From a virus, in the IMG/VR virus record IMGVR_UViG_3300010354_000044, positions 107,985 through 171,984 of that record: DNA of 64,000 nt, one strand, 5' to 3'. Below, one piece after another: positions 39,157 to 47,332 of this stretch. The position numbers and the translations under genes were made by a program. The notes beneath the pieces are model-generated. The model saw only the letters and a list, made by a program, of their open reading frames with translations. It was not told the origin of the DNA and did no database searches. The stretch's first letter is position 1, and the number at the start of each line of letters is the position of its first letter.

Positions 39157-40251
39157 ACCACCCTGGTCAACCAGAAATAAGGTCTGCTTGGGAGGCTCGG
39201 GCTTGAACCCAAAGCTCAAGCTGTAAGGATTAGGACCGCAGGTGCAGCCGTTAATAATATAATCCGAGGATGCAAAACTCTGATGCCAGTGGCCCATTAC
39301 GGTAAGGTCGGCTCTAAGGTTTTGTATCTGATTAATTCTGTGAAGGTACTTCGGAATGGAAGTATGGGGGTTTCCGCCCGTAATATCATCCCCGTGCATT
39401 AGACGAATACGGTGATTATAGGCGGTAATAAATTGCATACGCTCGGTTTTAATATGGAACGTACAATCTAATTTAAGCAGGCTAGCCTGCTGCTCCAGGT
39501 TATAAAACATAAATTGCTCATAGGAGTACCCTTGGTTTTGGTTCTCCCTTTTTTTCAACGTCGCTCTGCCGTGGTTACCTGGTACACAGACAACATCCAG
39601 CTTATAACCCTTAAAGAATTGAATAATACTCAATAAAACTTGGCCTACCTGAGCCGTCTCTTCTAAAACTGTAAGGGCATTACCGTGGACTTGGGTGTAA
39701 GGCTCATGAATATCCCCGTGGATATGGTCGCCTAAAAAACATAGCACGAGGCGTTTAATAGTTTGTATGGTACTAAGTTTCTTTAGTTCCTCAGCTGCTC
39801 TTTGAGCTACTGTAATCATTCGTGTCCGGGCGATGTCTGGTGTGTGTTCATTTAGATTGTAAGTATTAGACCGCTCAATCACTTCTGCAAAATGGTTGTC
39901 ACTAAACACCAGGAAGGCTGTTGCTTCGTTTTGAGTTGTAGTCGCTTTAATAATTAAAGGAGGCCGCTTATCGTCTAGGATTTGTTGGGCGTGTCGCCGC
40001 CGATTTTCTTCACTTACTAGCTTATTAATAACCTGCTGCTGTTTAGTATTGATATTCCGAACTCGGTCGTAGGCTAAGTACCCATCTAGTTCATCAGGGT
40101 TGTCAGGTAAATACCAATGTCCATCTTCTGACAGCAGCGCCCCCAGTTCAGTAAGCGTTGTTAGAATACTATTACGGTCTAACCCTGTACCGCTAACCAA
40201 ATCATTGAATTTGCAAGTACCGTTTAGCAGACTCTTTAGTTCATCAGTCAT
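39127..40251 (-). CDS. Calcineurin-like metallophosphoesterase, 374 aa
   Basis: A full set of metal-binding motifs is present: SDNHF (about residue 123), GDHIHGD (about 170), GNHGR (about 228), MHGDD (about 280) and GHWH (about 315). The N-terminal 100 residues resemble a winged helix (FNDLVSGTGLDRNSILTTLTELGALLSEDGHWYL), so it may be recruited to DNA. Such phage enzymes are often described as DNA polymerase-associated exonucleases or SbcD-like nucleases. It is encoded opposite to the replication block, and divergent from the GHKL gene. Confidence 0.7.
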   Translation of the reverse strand: MTDELKSLLNGTCKFNDLVSGTGLDRNSILTTLTELGALLSEDGHWYLPDNPDELDGYLAYDRVRNINTKQQQVINKLVSEENRRRHAQQILDDKRPPLIIKATTTQNEATAFLVFSDNHFAEVIERSNTYNLNEHTPDIARTRMITVAQRAAEELKKLSTIQTIKRLVLCFLGDHIHGDIHEPYTQVHGNALTVLEETAQVGQVLLSIIQFFKGYKLDVVCVPGNHGRATLKKRENQNQGYSYEQFMFYNLEQQASLLKLDCTFHIKTERMQFITAYNHRIRLMHGDDITGGNPHTSIPKYLHRINQIQNLRADLTVMGHWHQSFASSDYIINGCTCGPNPYSLSFGFKPEPPKQTLFLVDQGGLNTVRFLEA

Positions 40252-40314
40252 AGTTTAGTTCAAGGCAACGTTAAACACTGCCATTCATTGTACCCAATTT
40301 CTCTTTTATTTAGT

Positions 40315-42189
40315 ATGGAAATTACAGCTAAAGTTAATCTGACCAATATTCTAGATAAAATAAGCCGTTACTTTAATAGTGACCCGTCTACTATCTTGGA
40401 TGAACTCCTGCAAAACTCTCGCCGAGCAGGAGCCACAGAAATACATATCAGAACTAATAGCAACAGCACAACAATCACGGATAACGGCTGTGGTATTGAA
40501 CACCCCCAGGTTCTTGTGGACCTATTTAATAGTGACTGGGAAGACTTACCCGAGTCTGAAGACCCTGCCGGCGCCGGGTTATTTTCTTTGGCTAGCCACG
40601 GATGTATTGTGCGCAGCAAGTACTGGAGCGTAGAACTAACTAAGGACGTGTTCGCCGGCAAGGCTGCTGCCGAAGTTAAGCACGAGGAGGAGTATATTGC
40701 TGGCACGTCTATTACCGTTCCTATCCGTATTCTCCGGCCTTTACATATCCAAAGGCTTAGATACTTTCCGGCAGCAATATTCGTCTATGATGGAGATAGC
40801 CCAGATTACACCACTACAGGTGGGTGTGATTATATAGAGGAGCGGTCGGATTACTCCATTAGATTGAATAGACGACTCGGAACCCCTAAGGTTATTGAAT
40901 ACCAAGGCTTAAAGATTGGCTTTGTAGTCAAAGATTTTAAAGAAACTATCTCAAATTCCCTCTATATTAACTTCTATGGTATTCAAGTAAATGAAGTAGA
41001 CGGAAGCTTACCATTCGACGTTTACATAGACGTTATTGCAGATACACCGCTGCGGTTTGTGCTTCCGGACCGCAAGCAAGTCTACAAAAATGACTTCTAC
41101 TATGAGCTGGTTAAGTATATCAAGACCATTATTTATCAGACAATAATGGAGCAAGAGAGCCATACCCTGCCTTATAGATTCTACAAAGAGGCTAAGGAGC
41201 TACTACCGGAATTCCCAGAAAGTACACCTATCTTTATAGACGTATTAACAAAGCAAGAGGTTACTGTAGGGCGAAATGCAAACTTGGAAGGACTTTATAA
41301 ATTCCAGCAGCTGAGGTACATGGATTGTTTCTTATACCTTCGCGATCCTTTAGCTGACGCATGTACTGACAATAATATACTATTAGTCTACGCACCTGAC
41401 GCTCATGTAGGCTACTCGTGGGCCAATATTGAAGAGGTAACGCTTTCTGTTGTAATCGCAAGTCAACAGCCTTTACCTTTGGAGGTGGAGCACGTTGATG
41501 ATAATAGCTCTACTTATAGAACTGTAGACAGCGGGGAACTTAAATCCTTTGAGCAATTTGCAGACTCTATTAAAATGTCGTTAACCAGCACCTCAGGCAA
41601 GGTTTACACAGCGGAGCTTAATTACCTGATGGTTAAGTTAGAGGATGCTGAGTTTGAAGTAGACACTTTAGGCGATGGCCAAGAAACGAAGGGTCCGGAT
41701 GAAAAGAGTCTTGTGCTTAATACTATCAGTGCGGATTATAAAACACTTACAATTACCGACTTAGATGTCTTTTCGCCGATCACATACTCCTGGTTTGATC
41801 CAGCGTGCTTACTAGATTCTGCTTCTATCCTTTACTTAAAGAATAAGCCTGAGCTGATTAATGATATTGTTGACTACTTAGCTGATTCTGTTTTTCAGTC
41901 CGGAGATTTTTCAGAGTATGAAACACAGGAGTGCGAACGAAATTTCCGGAGAGATGCGACAGACTTTGTGATTAGCCTACTACATGATGAGGATTCTGCT
42001 ATCAAGGAATATTTTACAGATGTCCTTAATGAACATCGTTACCGGGTTCCAAATGGTACGTCGGTTACCATCACACTGACGAATAACCAACGTACCGATG
42101 GGGAATGCCTCCCAATTACGACTACAGTAGAGGTTACTTGTAATCAAGAAGGCCCTGACAATCAAGAAGGCCCTGACAGTCAAGAATAA
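40315..42189 (+). CDS. Second GHKL ATPase-domain protein, 624 aa
   Basis: N-box D-E-L-L-Q-N-S-R-R-A-G-A (29-40), G1 DNGCGI (56-61) and G2 GAGLFSLASHG (86-96) define a Bergerat-type ATP site. The S-R-R-A-G-A-T-E variant of the N-box is common in uncharacterised phage and defence-associated ATPases. The rest is acidic and beta-rich. The C-terminus has two copies of NQEGPD from an 18-bp repeat. ATG 40315 is preferred over a TTG at 40288. Convergent with the PhoH-like gene (10-nt overlap). The target is unknown. Confidence 0.65.
   Translation: MEITAKVNLTNILDKISRYFNSDPSTILDELLQNSRRAGATEIHIRTNSNSTTITDNGCGIEHPQVLVDLFNSDWEDLPESEDPAGAGLFSLASHGCIVRSKYWSVELTKDVFAGKAAAEVKHEEEYIAGTSITVPIRILRPLHIQRLRYFPAAIFVYDGDSPDYTTTGGCDYIEERSDYSIRLNRRLGTPKVIEYQGLKIGFVVKDFKETISNSLYINFYGIQVNEVDGSLPFDVYIDVIADTPLRFVLPDRKQVYKNDFYYELVKYIKTIIYQTIMEQESHTLPYRFYKEAKELLPEFPESTPIFIDVLTKQEVTVGRNANLEGLYKFQQLRYMDCFLYLRDPLADACTDNNILLVYAPDAHVGYSWANIEEVTLSVVIASQQPLPLEVEHVDDNSSTYRTVDSGELKSFEQFADSIKMSLTSTSGKVYTAELNYLMVKLEDAEFEVDTLGDGQETKGPDEKSLVLNTISADYKTLTITDLDVFSPITYSWFDPACLLDSASILYLKNKPELINDIVDYLADSVFQSGDFSEYETQECERNFRRDATDFVISLLHDEDSAIKEYFTDVLNEHRYRVPNGTSVTITLTNNQRTDGECLPITTTVEVTCNQEGPDNQEGPDSQE
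42142..42187 (+). repeat. 18-bp tandem repeat at the 3' end of the GHKL gene
   Basis: AATCAAGAAGGCCCTGAC occurs twice in tandem (42142-42159, 42160-42177), with a partial third copy. It encodes NQEGPD repeats. Confidence 0.85.
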
Positions 42190-42845
42190 ACATAACCCTG
42201 CTGCCGATAAGGCTGACTAACAGAAACCCGCTCTAGAATTTTCTCTATGAGCGGGTTTCTAGCAATATCAGACAGGCCCATCTCGCAGATGGCTACCTCG
42301 TCTAACCCGGTTAGGGTACTTATAGCCCAGCTAATCCCATTGCGCCCTGGAATATCAACCTGGTTAGGGTCTCCATTTAGGATCATTCTGGCGCCAGGGC
42401 CTATCCGAGTGATAAGGGTGAGGACCATATTGGCATCTAAGTTCTGGACTTCTTCACAAATAACCACACAATTGGAAAAGCTTCTGCCCCGGCAATGGCT
42501 GATTGGTATGATTTCAATGACGTTATTGGATAACATATAGTTAATCTCACCGAGTTCGCAGAAGTGTACAAGGTTGTCTATGATAGGTCCAGCCATAAAC
42601 CCCAACTTCTCCTCCAACCCACCAGGGAGCGCCCCTATCCGTTCCCCACAAGACTCGGCAGCAAGCCGCACTATTTTTATAGAGGAGGTTTCATCATCTG
42701 TGTCTTTTAATAGCTGATAAGCGGCCCATGCACTAAGGAGGGTTTTCCCTGACCCGGCTGGACCGCTTATTACCGTGATTGTGTTTTGATGGATTGCTTT
42801 GACTACGTGGCGTTGAGTAGCGGACTGAAGTCTAAACTTCTTCAT
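42180..42845 (-). CDS. phoH-like: PhoH-like ATPase, 221 aa
   Basis: The Walker A GPAGSGKTLLSAWA (about residues 28-36), Walker B V-I-C-E-E-V-Q-N (normally D-E-A-Q-N) and NGDPNQVD signature define the PhoH family. At 221 residues it is the short, ATPase-only form common in phages. The function in phages is unclear; roles in RNA metabolism or phosphate stress have been proposed for the family. It is isolated on the minus strand and its start faces the replication block. Confidence 0.8.
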   Translation of the reverse strand: MKKFRLQSATQRHVVKAIHQNTITVISGPAGSGKTLLSAWAAYQLLKDTDDETSSIKIVRLAAESCGERIGALPGGLEEKLGFMAGPIIDNLVHFCELGEINYMLSNNVIEIIPISHCRGRSFSNCVVICEEVQNLDANMVLTLITRIGPGARMILNGDPNQVDIPGRNGISWAISTLTGLDEVAICEMGLSDIARNPLIEKILERVSVSQPYRQQGYVYS

Positions 42846-42860
42846 ACGAACTTAGCGTAA

Positions 42861-42898
42861 CGATATCTAGAGTTTACATATTTATATATCCGATATCT
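42861..42898. promoter_or_regulatory. Direct repeats CGATATCT in a divergent gap
   Basis: CGATATCT at 42861-42868 and 42891-42898, 30 nt apart, lie in the 62-nt AT-rich gap between the PhoH-like gene (minus) and the start of the plus-strand replication block. The spacing puts them on the same helix face. They may be binding sites of a regulator of both promoters. Confidence 0.4.
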
Positions 42899-42907
42899 GT
42901 ACAACTT

Positions 42908-43525
42908 ATGCCTATTAATTCGCCTGGAAATCCTGACGAAACGAGTAGTGGCTTCTCGCTACTCAGTTATACGACTGTAAGAGATTGGTGTATTGACTAT
43001 TCTGAAAAATACAACTATGTCCTACCGCGGTACTCTGAAGATTACCAATTGCTACAGCATTGTATTGATGTTTATATCCTTTGCGAGAGCGAGCTTGGGT
43101 TTCGCTCCAGATTGCCTATTAGAAATGGAGAGGTTATTCTTAGCTGCTTAAGAGCTGACCTCTTTAGATTGACTGCATCTGCTGCTATGGCTTGCTGGTT
43201 AACGACAGACACTTTTCGGTGGCATGATCGTCTACCAATTATGATAGATACTAAGACGCCGCCCGACGATATAAGTGCACTTAGTATTAATGTTAACGCT
43301 GTAGGCACTGACTTCTCCTACGGCATTCTAGCTGATTTGACACTGGACAGTGCCCTCAGGACTCCTGTACGGTATGCTGCTAATGTACTTAGCCAAGATG
43401 AAACTCGGGCAGAGTACCTAGCCCTACCTGAGTGTAAGTCTTATATTGTAGATATTATTGATAAAATTAAGCCCCACAACATAAACAAAACTCTTATTGC
43501 CAGATATCTCAATACTGGCCTTTAA
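42908..43525 (+). CDS. Orphan protein, 205 aa
   Basis: First gene of the plus-strand replication block. A soluble protein with several cysteines and no recognised motif; the C-terminal end is helical (YIVDIIDKIKPHNINKTL). Only 1 nt separates its stop from the next ATG. A replication-related role is inferred from position only. Confidence 0.55.
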   Translation: MPINSPGNPDETSSGFSLLSYTTVRDWCIDYSEKYNYVLPRYSEDYQLLQHCIDVYILCESELGFRSRLPIRNGEVILSCLRADLFRLTASAAMACWLTTDTFRWHDRLPIMIDTKTPPDDISALSINVNAVGTDFSYGILADLTLDSALRTPVRYAANVLSQDETRAEYLALPECKSYIVDIIDKIKPHNINKTLIARYLNTGL

Positions 43526-43526
43526 G

Positions 43527-44024
43527 ATGAAGTGCGATAGAAACTATATTAATTACTACACTAACTGCTCTAATAGACTAAAGCTATGTAAATACTGCAT
43601 AGTCAATGGCGGCAAGTATAATAACTATGAGCCAATTGACGAAACGCTGACACCTCACCCAGGGGTAGAGGCTTATAATAAAAATAAAGAACGGGGTGCT
43701 CAGGCCAACAAAAAAGGGAAACAAGCTGAAAAGCAAGCTATACAACGTTTAGCTAATAAACTTGTTTCTCCGACTGTGGCCTCGGGCGCCGTAAGGGGCG
43801 ATGGAGATGCTAAGCTTTCAGATCTATGTAACTTAGAACATAAGCTAAGAAACCGCTTAGGAATCACCAAAGCCGAGTATGAAAAAGGGAAGCGGCAGGG
43901 GGTTGGTGTCTGGCAGCTAACAGACCCAGACACCAATACTTCTGTCTATATTCTCTCAGAAGACGTATTTGTAAGACTACTCAAGAGGTACTATGAGTCT
44001 GAAAGCACTGAAGAAGGTCTCTAA
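43527..44024 (+). CDS. PD-(D/E)XK nuclease, possible Holliday-junction resolvase, 165 aa
   Basis: The stretch SGAVRGDGDAKLSDLCNLEHKLR holds a D (GDGDAKLSD) then E-x-K (EHK) in the order of the PD-(D/E)XK fold, preceded by a helix rich in K/A/Q (KKGKQAEKQAIQRLA). Similar small nucleases in phages act as resolvases or single-strand nickases. The N-terminal 25 residues have four cysteines (about residues 3, 14, 20, 23) that may bind zinc. The ATG 43527 lies just after the previous stop. It overlaps the recA-like gene by 32 nt. Confidence 0.6.
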   Translation: MKCDRNYINYYTNCSNRLKLCKYCIVNGGKYNNYEPIDETLTPHPGVEAYNKNKERGAQANKKGKQAEKQAIQRLANKLVSPTVASGAVRGDGDAKLSDLCNLEHKLRNRLGITKAEYEKGKRQGVGVWQLTDPDTNTSVYILSEDVFVRLLKRYYESESTEEGL

Positions 44025-45120
44025 CTTCGTAAGTCTAGACGAGTTAGCAGACACTCAACATGTTTCTACCGGAATTATCGGTTTAGATTATTTACTAGGA
44101 GGTGGATTACCCTTAGGTCGGGCCCTAGAGATTTACGGAGGCACCAACCTAGGTAAGTCAACACTAGCTATTTGGCTCTGTAATGCGATACTAACCGCTA
44201 ATAAAAAAAACATCTGCCGGTACGTAGACGTAGAAAAACGATTAACTGGGGCAGACTTTAAGCGTATTATTCCAGAGGCTAACCGAAGCCGCATTGAGGT
44301 AAGTCAAGGCAATGATTTGAAGTGCGATGTCATCCAACCTATGACACAATTCGTTTACGAATATAACTCACAGGCTGAGGTTGCAACATCTTCTAAAAAA
44401 AGCTCAAAAGAGACTGAAGCGGACAGTCCCCTAGAGTTTGATGATACTACAACCGTAGCCTTCGTCGTAGACAGCTTGCCTTTCCTAAATACTGAAGACC
44501 TACAAGAACGGATATGGTCCGAGAAAGCCTTTGAAGCTAGGGCCCCGGGCTCGCCGCTATCTAGAGCGCTAGCCAATGCAATAGGCGCTTTTACAACATT
44601 CGCTAGTAGCCATGCCAATGGTACTACTATCTTTATTAACCACGTAAGCCAGAAGATTGACCCGTATGTTATAGACATCCCACGCCCATGTGGACTACGC
44701 TATAGGCAGCTAGTAGCTAATTCCCTCCAATTGACCGGCAATAATAGGGAAGATAAAGAGGTGAAAGGCCTCTCTATTACTGCTCTTAAGGCTACTAAGG
44801 CTAGCAGTGCTCCCGCTAACCGTACTGCTGTAATGGCGATAAGCTATAAGCACGGTATAGAGCCAAGGTATTCGCTTTATCACCTCCTAATGGAGGGTGA
44901 GCTAAAGGATAAAGTACTAGACGTAAATGGCCGAACTTATAACTTTCCGGCGGAACTTGAATTACAACCGTTCGTCGGCAAGAAAACGAACTTTTATGCT
45001 TATCTTTTAAACGAAGATGAAGTGTATAATAAGCTATATTATTATGTGCTGGAGAATTTTTGTAAGTCGTCAGCACATAATAATATTATTGAAGAGGATA
45101 TAGAAGAGTATGACGAGTAA
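43993..45120 (+). CDS. RecA/UvsX-like recombinase, 375 aa
   Basis: Walker A G-G-T-N-L-G-K-S-T at residues 49-57 is preceded by TGIIGLDYLLGGGLPLGRALEIYG, the typical RecA/RadA start. A Walker B-like VAFVVDSLPF follows near residue 158, and TIFINHVSQKI near residue 215 corresponds to the L2-region strand. Compared with cellular RecA there is no N-terminal helix domain of full length and the C-terminal domain differs, as in phage UvsX. It would drive strand exchange and recombination-dependent replication. Overlaps the nuclease gene before and the coiled-coil gene after. Confidence 0.8.
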   Translation: MSLKALKKVSNFVSLDELADTQHVSTGIIGLDYLLGGGLPLGRALEIYGGTNLGKSTLAIWLCNAILTANKKNICRYVDVEKRLTGADFKRIIPEANRSRIEVSQGNDLKCDVIQPMTQFVYEYNSQAEVATSSKKSSKETEADSPLEFDDTTTVAFVVDSLPFLNTEDLQERIWSEKAFEARAPGSPLSRALANAIGAFTTFASSHANGTTIFINHVSQKIDPYVIDIPRPCGLRYRQLVANSLQLTGNNREDKEVKGLSITALKATKASSAPANRTAVMAISYKHGIEPRYSLYHLLMEGELKDKVLDVNGRTYNFPAELELQPFVGKKTNFYAYLLNEDEVYNKLYYYVLENFCKSSAHNNIIEEDIEEYDE

Positions 45121-45463
45121 GAACACCGAAGAGTCTGCGCAAGTGAGGCTTAAAGGAGGCGACCTTGATTCAATTGTGACAACTACATCCCCGAGCGTTA
45201 ACGTTTCCAATACGGCTACACAGATTGATTCAGAAGCATTGGTCCTAATTCAAAGTTATCGGGCCAAGCTTGCTGAACTAGAGAAAAGCTTTGCGGAGCT
45301 GCAGCAACATATGGTTGAGTTAAAGGAGCAGTACGCAGTAGTTTACGGGGCCCTAGATGGTACCTATAAGCTATGTGCCGCTCTTTATCGTATAGACAAT
45401 CCGCAAGAAGCTATTAATCCGGCTGACGGAACTATTAAACGGGAGGCTACTGTTGGAAGTTAA
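45110..45463 (+). CDS. Coiled-coil protein, 117 aa
   Basis: The disordered head (residues 1-40, T/S-rich) precedes a coiled coil (about 45-85, LVLIQSYRAKLAELEKSFAELQQHMVELKEQ). It overlaps recA-like by 11 nt and the polymerase gene by 11 nt, so it is translated with both. By position it could be a recombination mediator (UvsY-like), though no sequence signature of that family is visible. Confidence 0.55.
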   Translation: MTSKNTEESAQVRLKGGDLDSIVTTTSPSVNVSNTATQIDSEALVLIQSYRAKLAELEKSFAELQQHMVELKEQYAVVYGALDGTYKLCAALYRIDNPQEAINPADGTIKREATVGS

Positions 45464-46859
45464 AGGTCAAGCCTTTAACTATATTACGGATGGAGCCCAG
45501 TTAGCCGCTGGGCTTCACCGTTTAAAGGCTTCAGGATCAGAATTGGCATTAGATACAGAGACAGGGATTAGACCCGAATGGCGTAATAAGGTTACTGAAT
45601 CTCGCGGCGATCCAATTCAGCCTCGTCTATGTCCCCACTTAGGGCATATTTGCCTGCTAACCTTAACCCCAGTTAATGGCAAACCTGAGGTTTTTGATTT
45701 TGTGTGGTTGCGGCATAACAAAGTAGATTTAAATCCTATCTACGAATTACTAGAGCAAAAGACCTTAATCGCGCACAAAGCGCAGTTTGATGGAAAAATG
45801 CTACTAGGAGAATTCAAAAAGAATACACTTCGTTGGTGGTGTACCCTTCAGGCAGACAAAGTCCTAAGTAACGCCACAGGCAGTAAGTATGGTCTAATCC
45901 GCGGCCATTCTCTTTACTCCTGCTTACGAGATTACCTAGGTATTACCTTAAAGGGTAAGGGAAGTATTCAAACTCAGGATTGGGATCTAGACCTTGAAAA
46001 ACGGACGTTGGATAATCCGTATTGGCTAGAGATGCTTAACTATGCTGCTGCGGACACTAGATACCTACACCAGCTAAAAGCTAAATTAGAAGGGTGGATA
46101 TGTAATCCACTGCCTAGTGACTGGATGAACCGACACGACACCCCAGATGAGGCCTGTGGGTTTGGTATGGCGCGTACCATGCAGCTAGAGAACGACATGA
46201 TTAATATCTACATAGAAATGGAATATTACGGTTTTCCTACTTCTATAGATTTAATTAAAGAGTTTCAGGAAGGGATAGAGATTGAAATGTATGACCTTGC
46301 CTGCGACCTCTGTGATCTCCTAGGTATTGAGTTACCTCCGCCTGATTTAGGTTTGGACTATATAAAACCATACCCCAAAACTCTTAAGGTTTTTAATAAC
46401 CCGACTAAGGTTGTTGAACTCCTTAATGAACATAAGATCGTTACCGATAACGCTCAGAAATTAACCTTAACCCGGGTCTTAAGTTTGATGGATGAAATCT
46501 ATAAACAACAGACTACAGAGGGTAGCGATCAAGGTATTAGTTACCTCAATGACGAAGAAGAGTCCAGATATAAACTTATAGAAGACTATGAGTTATCTGA
46601 CCTTGTACAAGGAAGTAAAATCCTTAATACGTTGCTACAGTATAAAAGGGCTGTAAAACAACATGGCATGAGTATGCTCCGGTTTGTTAATCCAGCTACC
46701 GGCAATATTCATCCGGATGTTAAAGGCCCTGTATCCACTGGGCGCATGGCTATGGGGAGCCCTAACCTGCAGCAAGTATCTAATTCTAGTAAAGTACTTA
46801 TAGAGTTGGATATTGTAGATGGCACTATTCAGCACTACAGTAGTAGTAAGTTAGTTTAA
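45453..46859 (+). CDS. polA-N: DNA polymerase family A, N-terminal half (exonuclease and thumb/palm start), 468 aa
   Basis: GGGAGG lies 6 nt before TTG 45453, which sets this unusual start. The 3'-5' exonuclease has all motifs: D34/E36 in LDTETG, D113 in AHKAQFDG and Y197...D201 in YAAADTRYL. The thumb follows, then the family A palm segment K-G-P-V-S-T-G-R-M-x-x-x-S-P-N-L-Q-Q-V (about residues 420-440), after which the similarity stops and about 25 unrelated residues lead to TAA. Motifs A, B and C are missing here and are encoded by the gene at 47332. So the polymerase is split between the TGR/NLQ motif and motif A. Confidence 0.8.
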   Translation: MEVKGQAFNYITDGAQLAAGLHRLKASGSELALDTETGIRPEWRNKVTESRGDPIQPRLCPHLGHICLLTLTPVNGKPEVFDFVWLRHNKVDLNPIYELLEQKTLIAHKAQFDGKMLLGEFKKNTLRWWCTLQADKVLSNATGSKYGLIRGHSLYSCLRDYLGITLKGKGSIQTQDWDLDLEKRTLDNPYWLEMLNYAAADTRYLHQLKAKLEGWICNPLPSDWMNRHDTPDEACGFGMARTMQLENDMINIYIEMEYYGFPTSIDLIKEFQEGIEIEMYDLACDLCDLLGIELPPPDLGLDYIKPYPKTLKVFNNPTKVVELLNEHKIVTDNAQKLTLTRVLSLMDEIYKQQTTEGSDQGISYLNDEEESRYKLIEDYELSDLVQGSKILNTLLQYKRAVKQHGMSMLRFVNPATGNIHPDVKGPVSTGRMAMGSPNLQQVSNSSKVLIELDIVDGTIQHYSSSKLV

Positions 46860-47332
46860 TGCTTGTCATCAAATTGACTACCAGTGAATTAGTAATATTA
46901 TCTTTATTTAAAGTTGATGCTAACCGTTCTGTTTACAACCCGGATTTAAACCTATCTGGTAAAGCTTATGGTTTAGCCGTCAGATCATTGAAGCGGCGGG
47001 GGTTTCTAGTAAGTACTAAAACCCCCTTAAAACTAACTAAAAGAGGAAAATTATTTGCAAAGATGAGTACCCACCCCCCTACGTCAGAACCCTACGCAAT
47101 TACAATTAACCAATTCCTTTCTATTACTCCAGGTACTGCCATTAGTACTGAAGATGGACGCATTTATATAAACTCTGCCGATGGCGGCAGTTATGAGATA
47201 GTACTAGCCTTACAGGACCTTACTGATCCTGAGGCCGAAGTTAAGCCTATCAGTGAACTGAGGATTGAAAATGGCGATTTGTTAGAAGAAGGAGACCTAG
47301 CTAATGTAAGCTGTAACGAAGGTATGTTCTAA
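46859..47332 (+). CDS. Orphan between polymerase halves, winged-helix head, 157 aa
   Basis: Residues 1-70 (LTTSELVILSLFKVD, YGLAVRSLKRRGFLVSTKTPLKLTKRG) read as a winged helix: three helices then a K-x-T hairpin. The C-terminal 80 residues are beta-rich and acidic. It shares 1 nt with each neighbouring gene (TAATG and TAATG), so all three are coupled. No homing-endonuclease motif (LAGLIDADG, GIY-YIG, HNH) is seen. It may be an inserted gene, or a bridge subunit that holds the two polymerase halves together. Confidence 0.55.
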   Translation: MLVIKLTTSELVILSLFKVDANRSVYNPDLNLSGKAYGLAVRSLKRRGFLVSTKTPLKLTKRGKLFAKMSTHPPTSEPYAITINQFLSITPGTAISTEDGRIYINSADGGSYEIVLALQDLTDPEAEVKPISELRIENGDLLEEGDLANVSCNEGMF

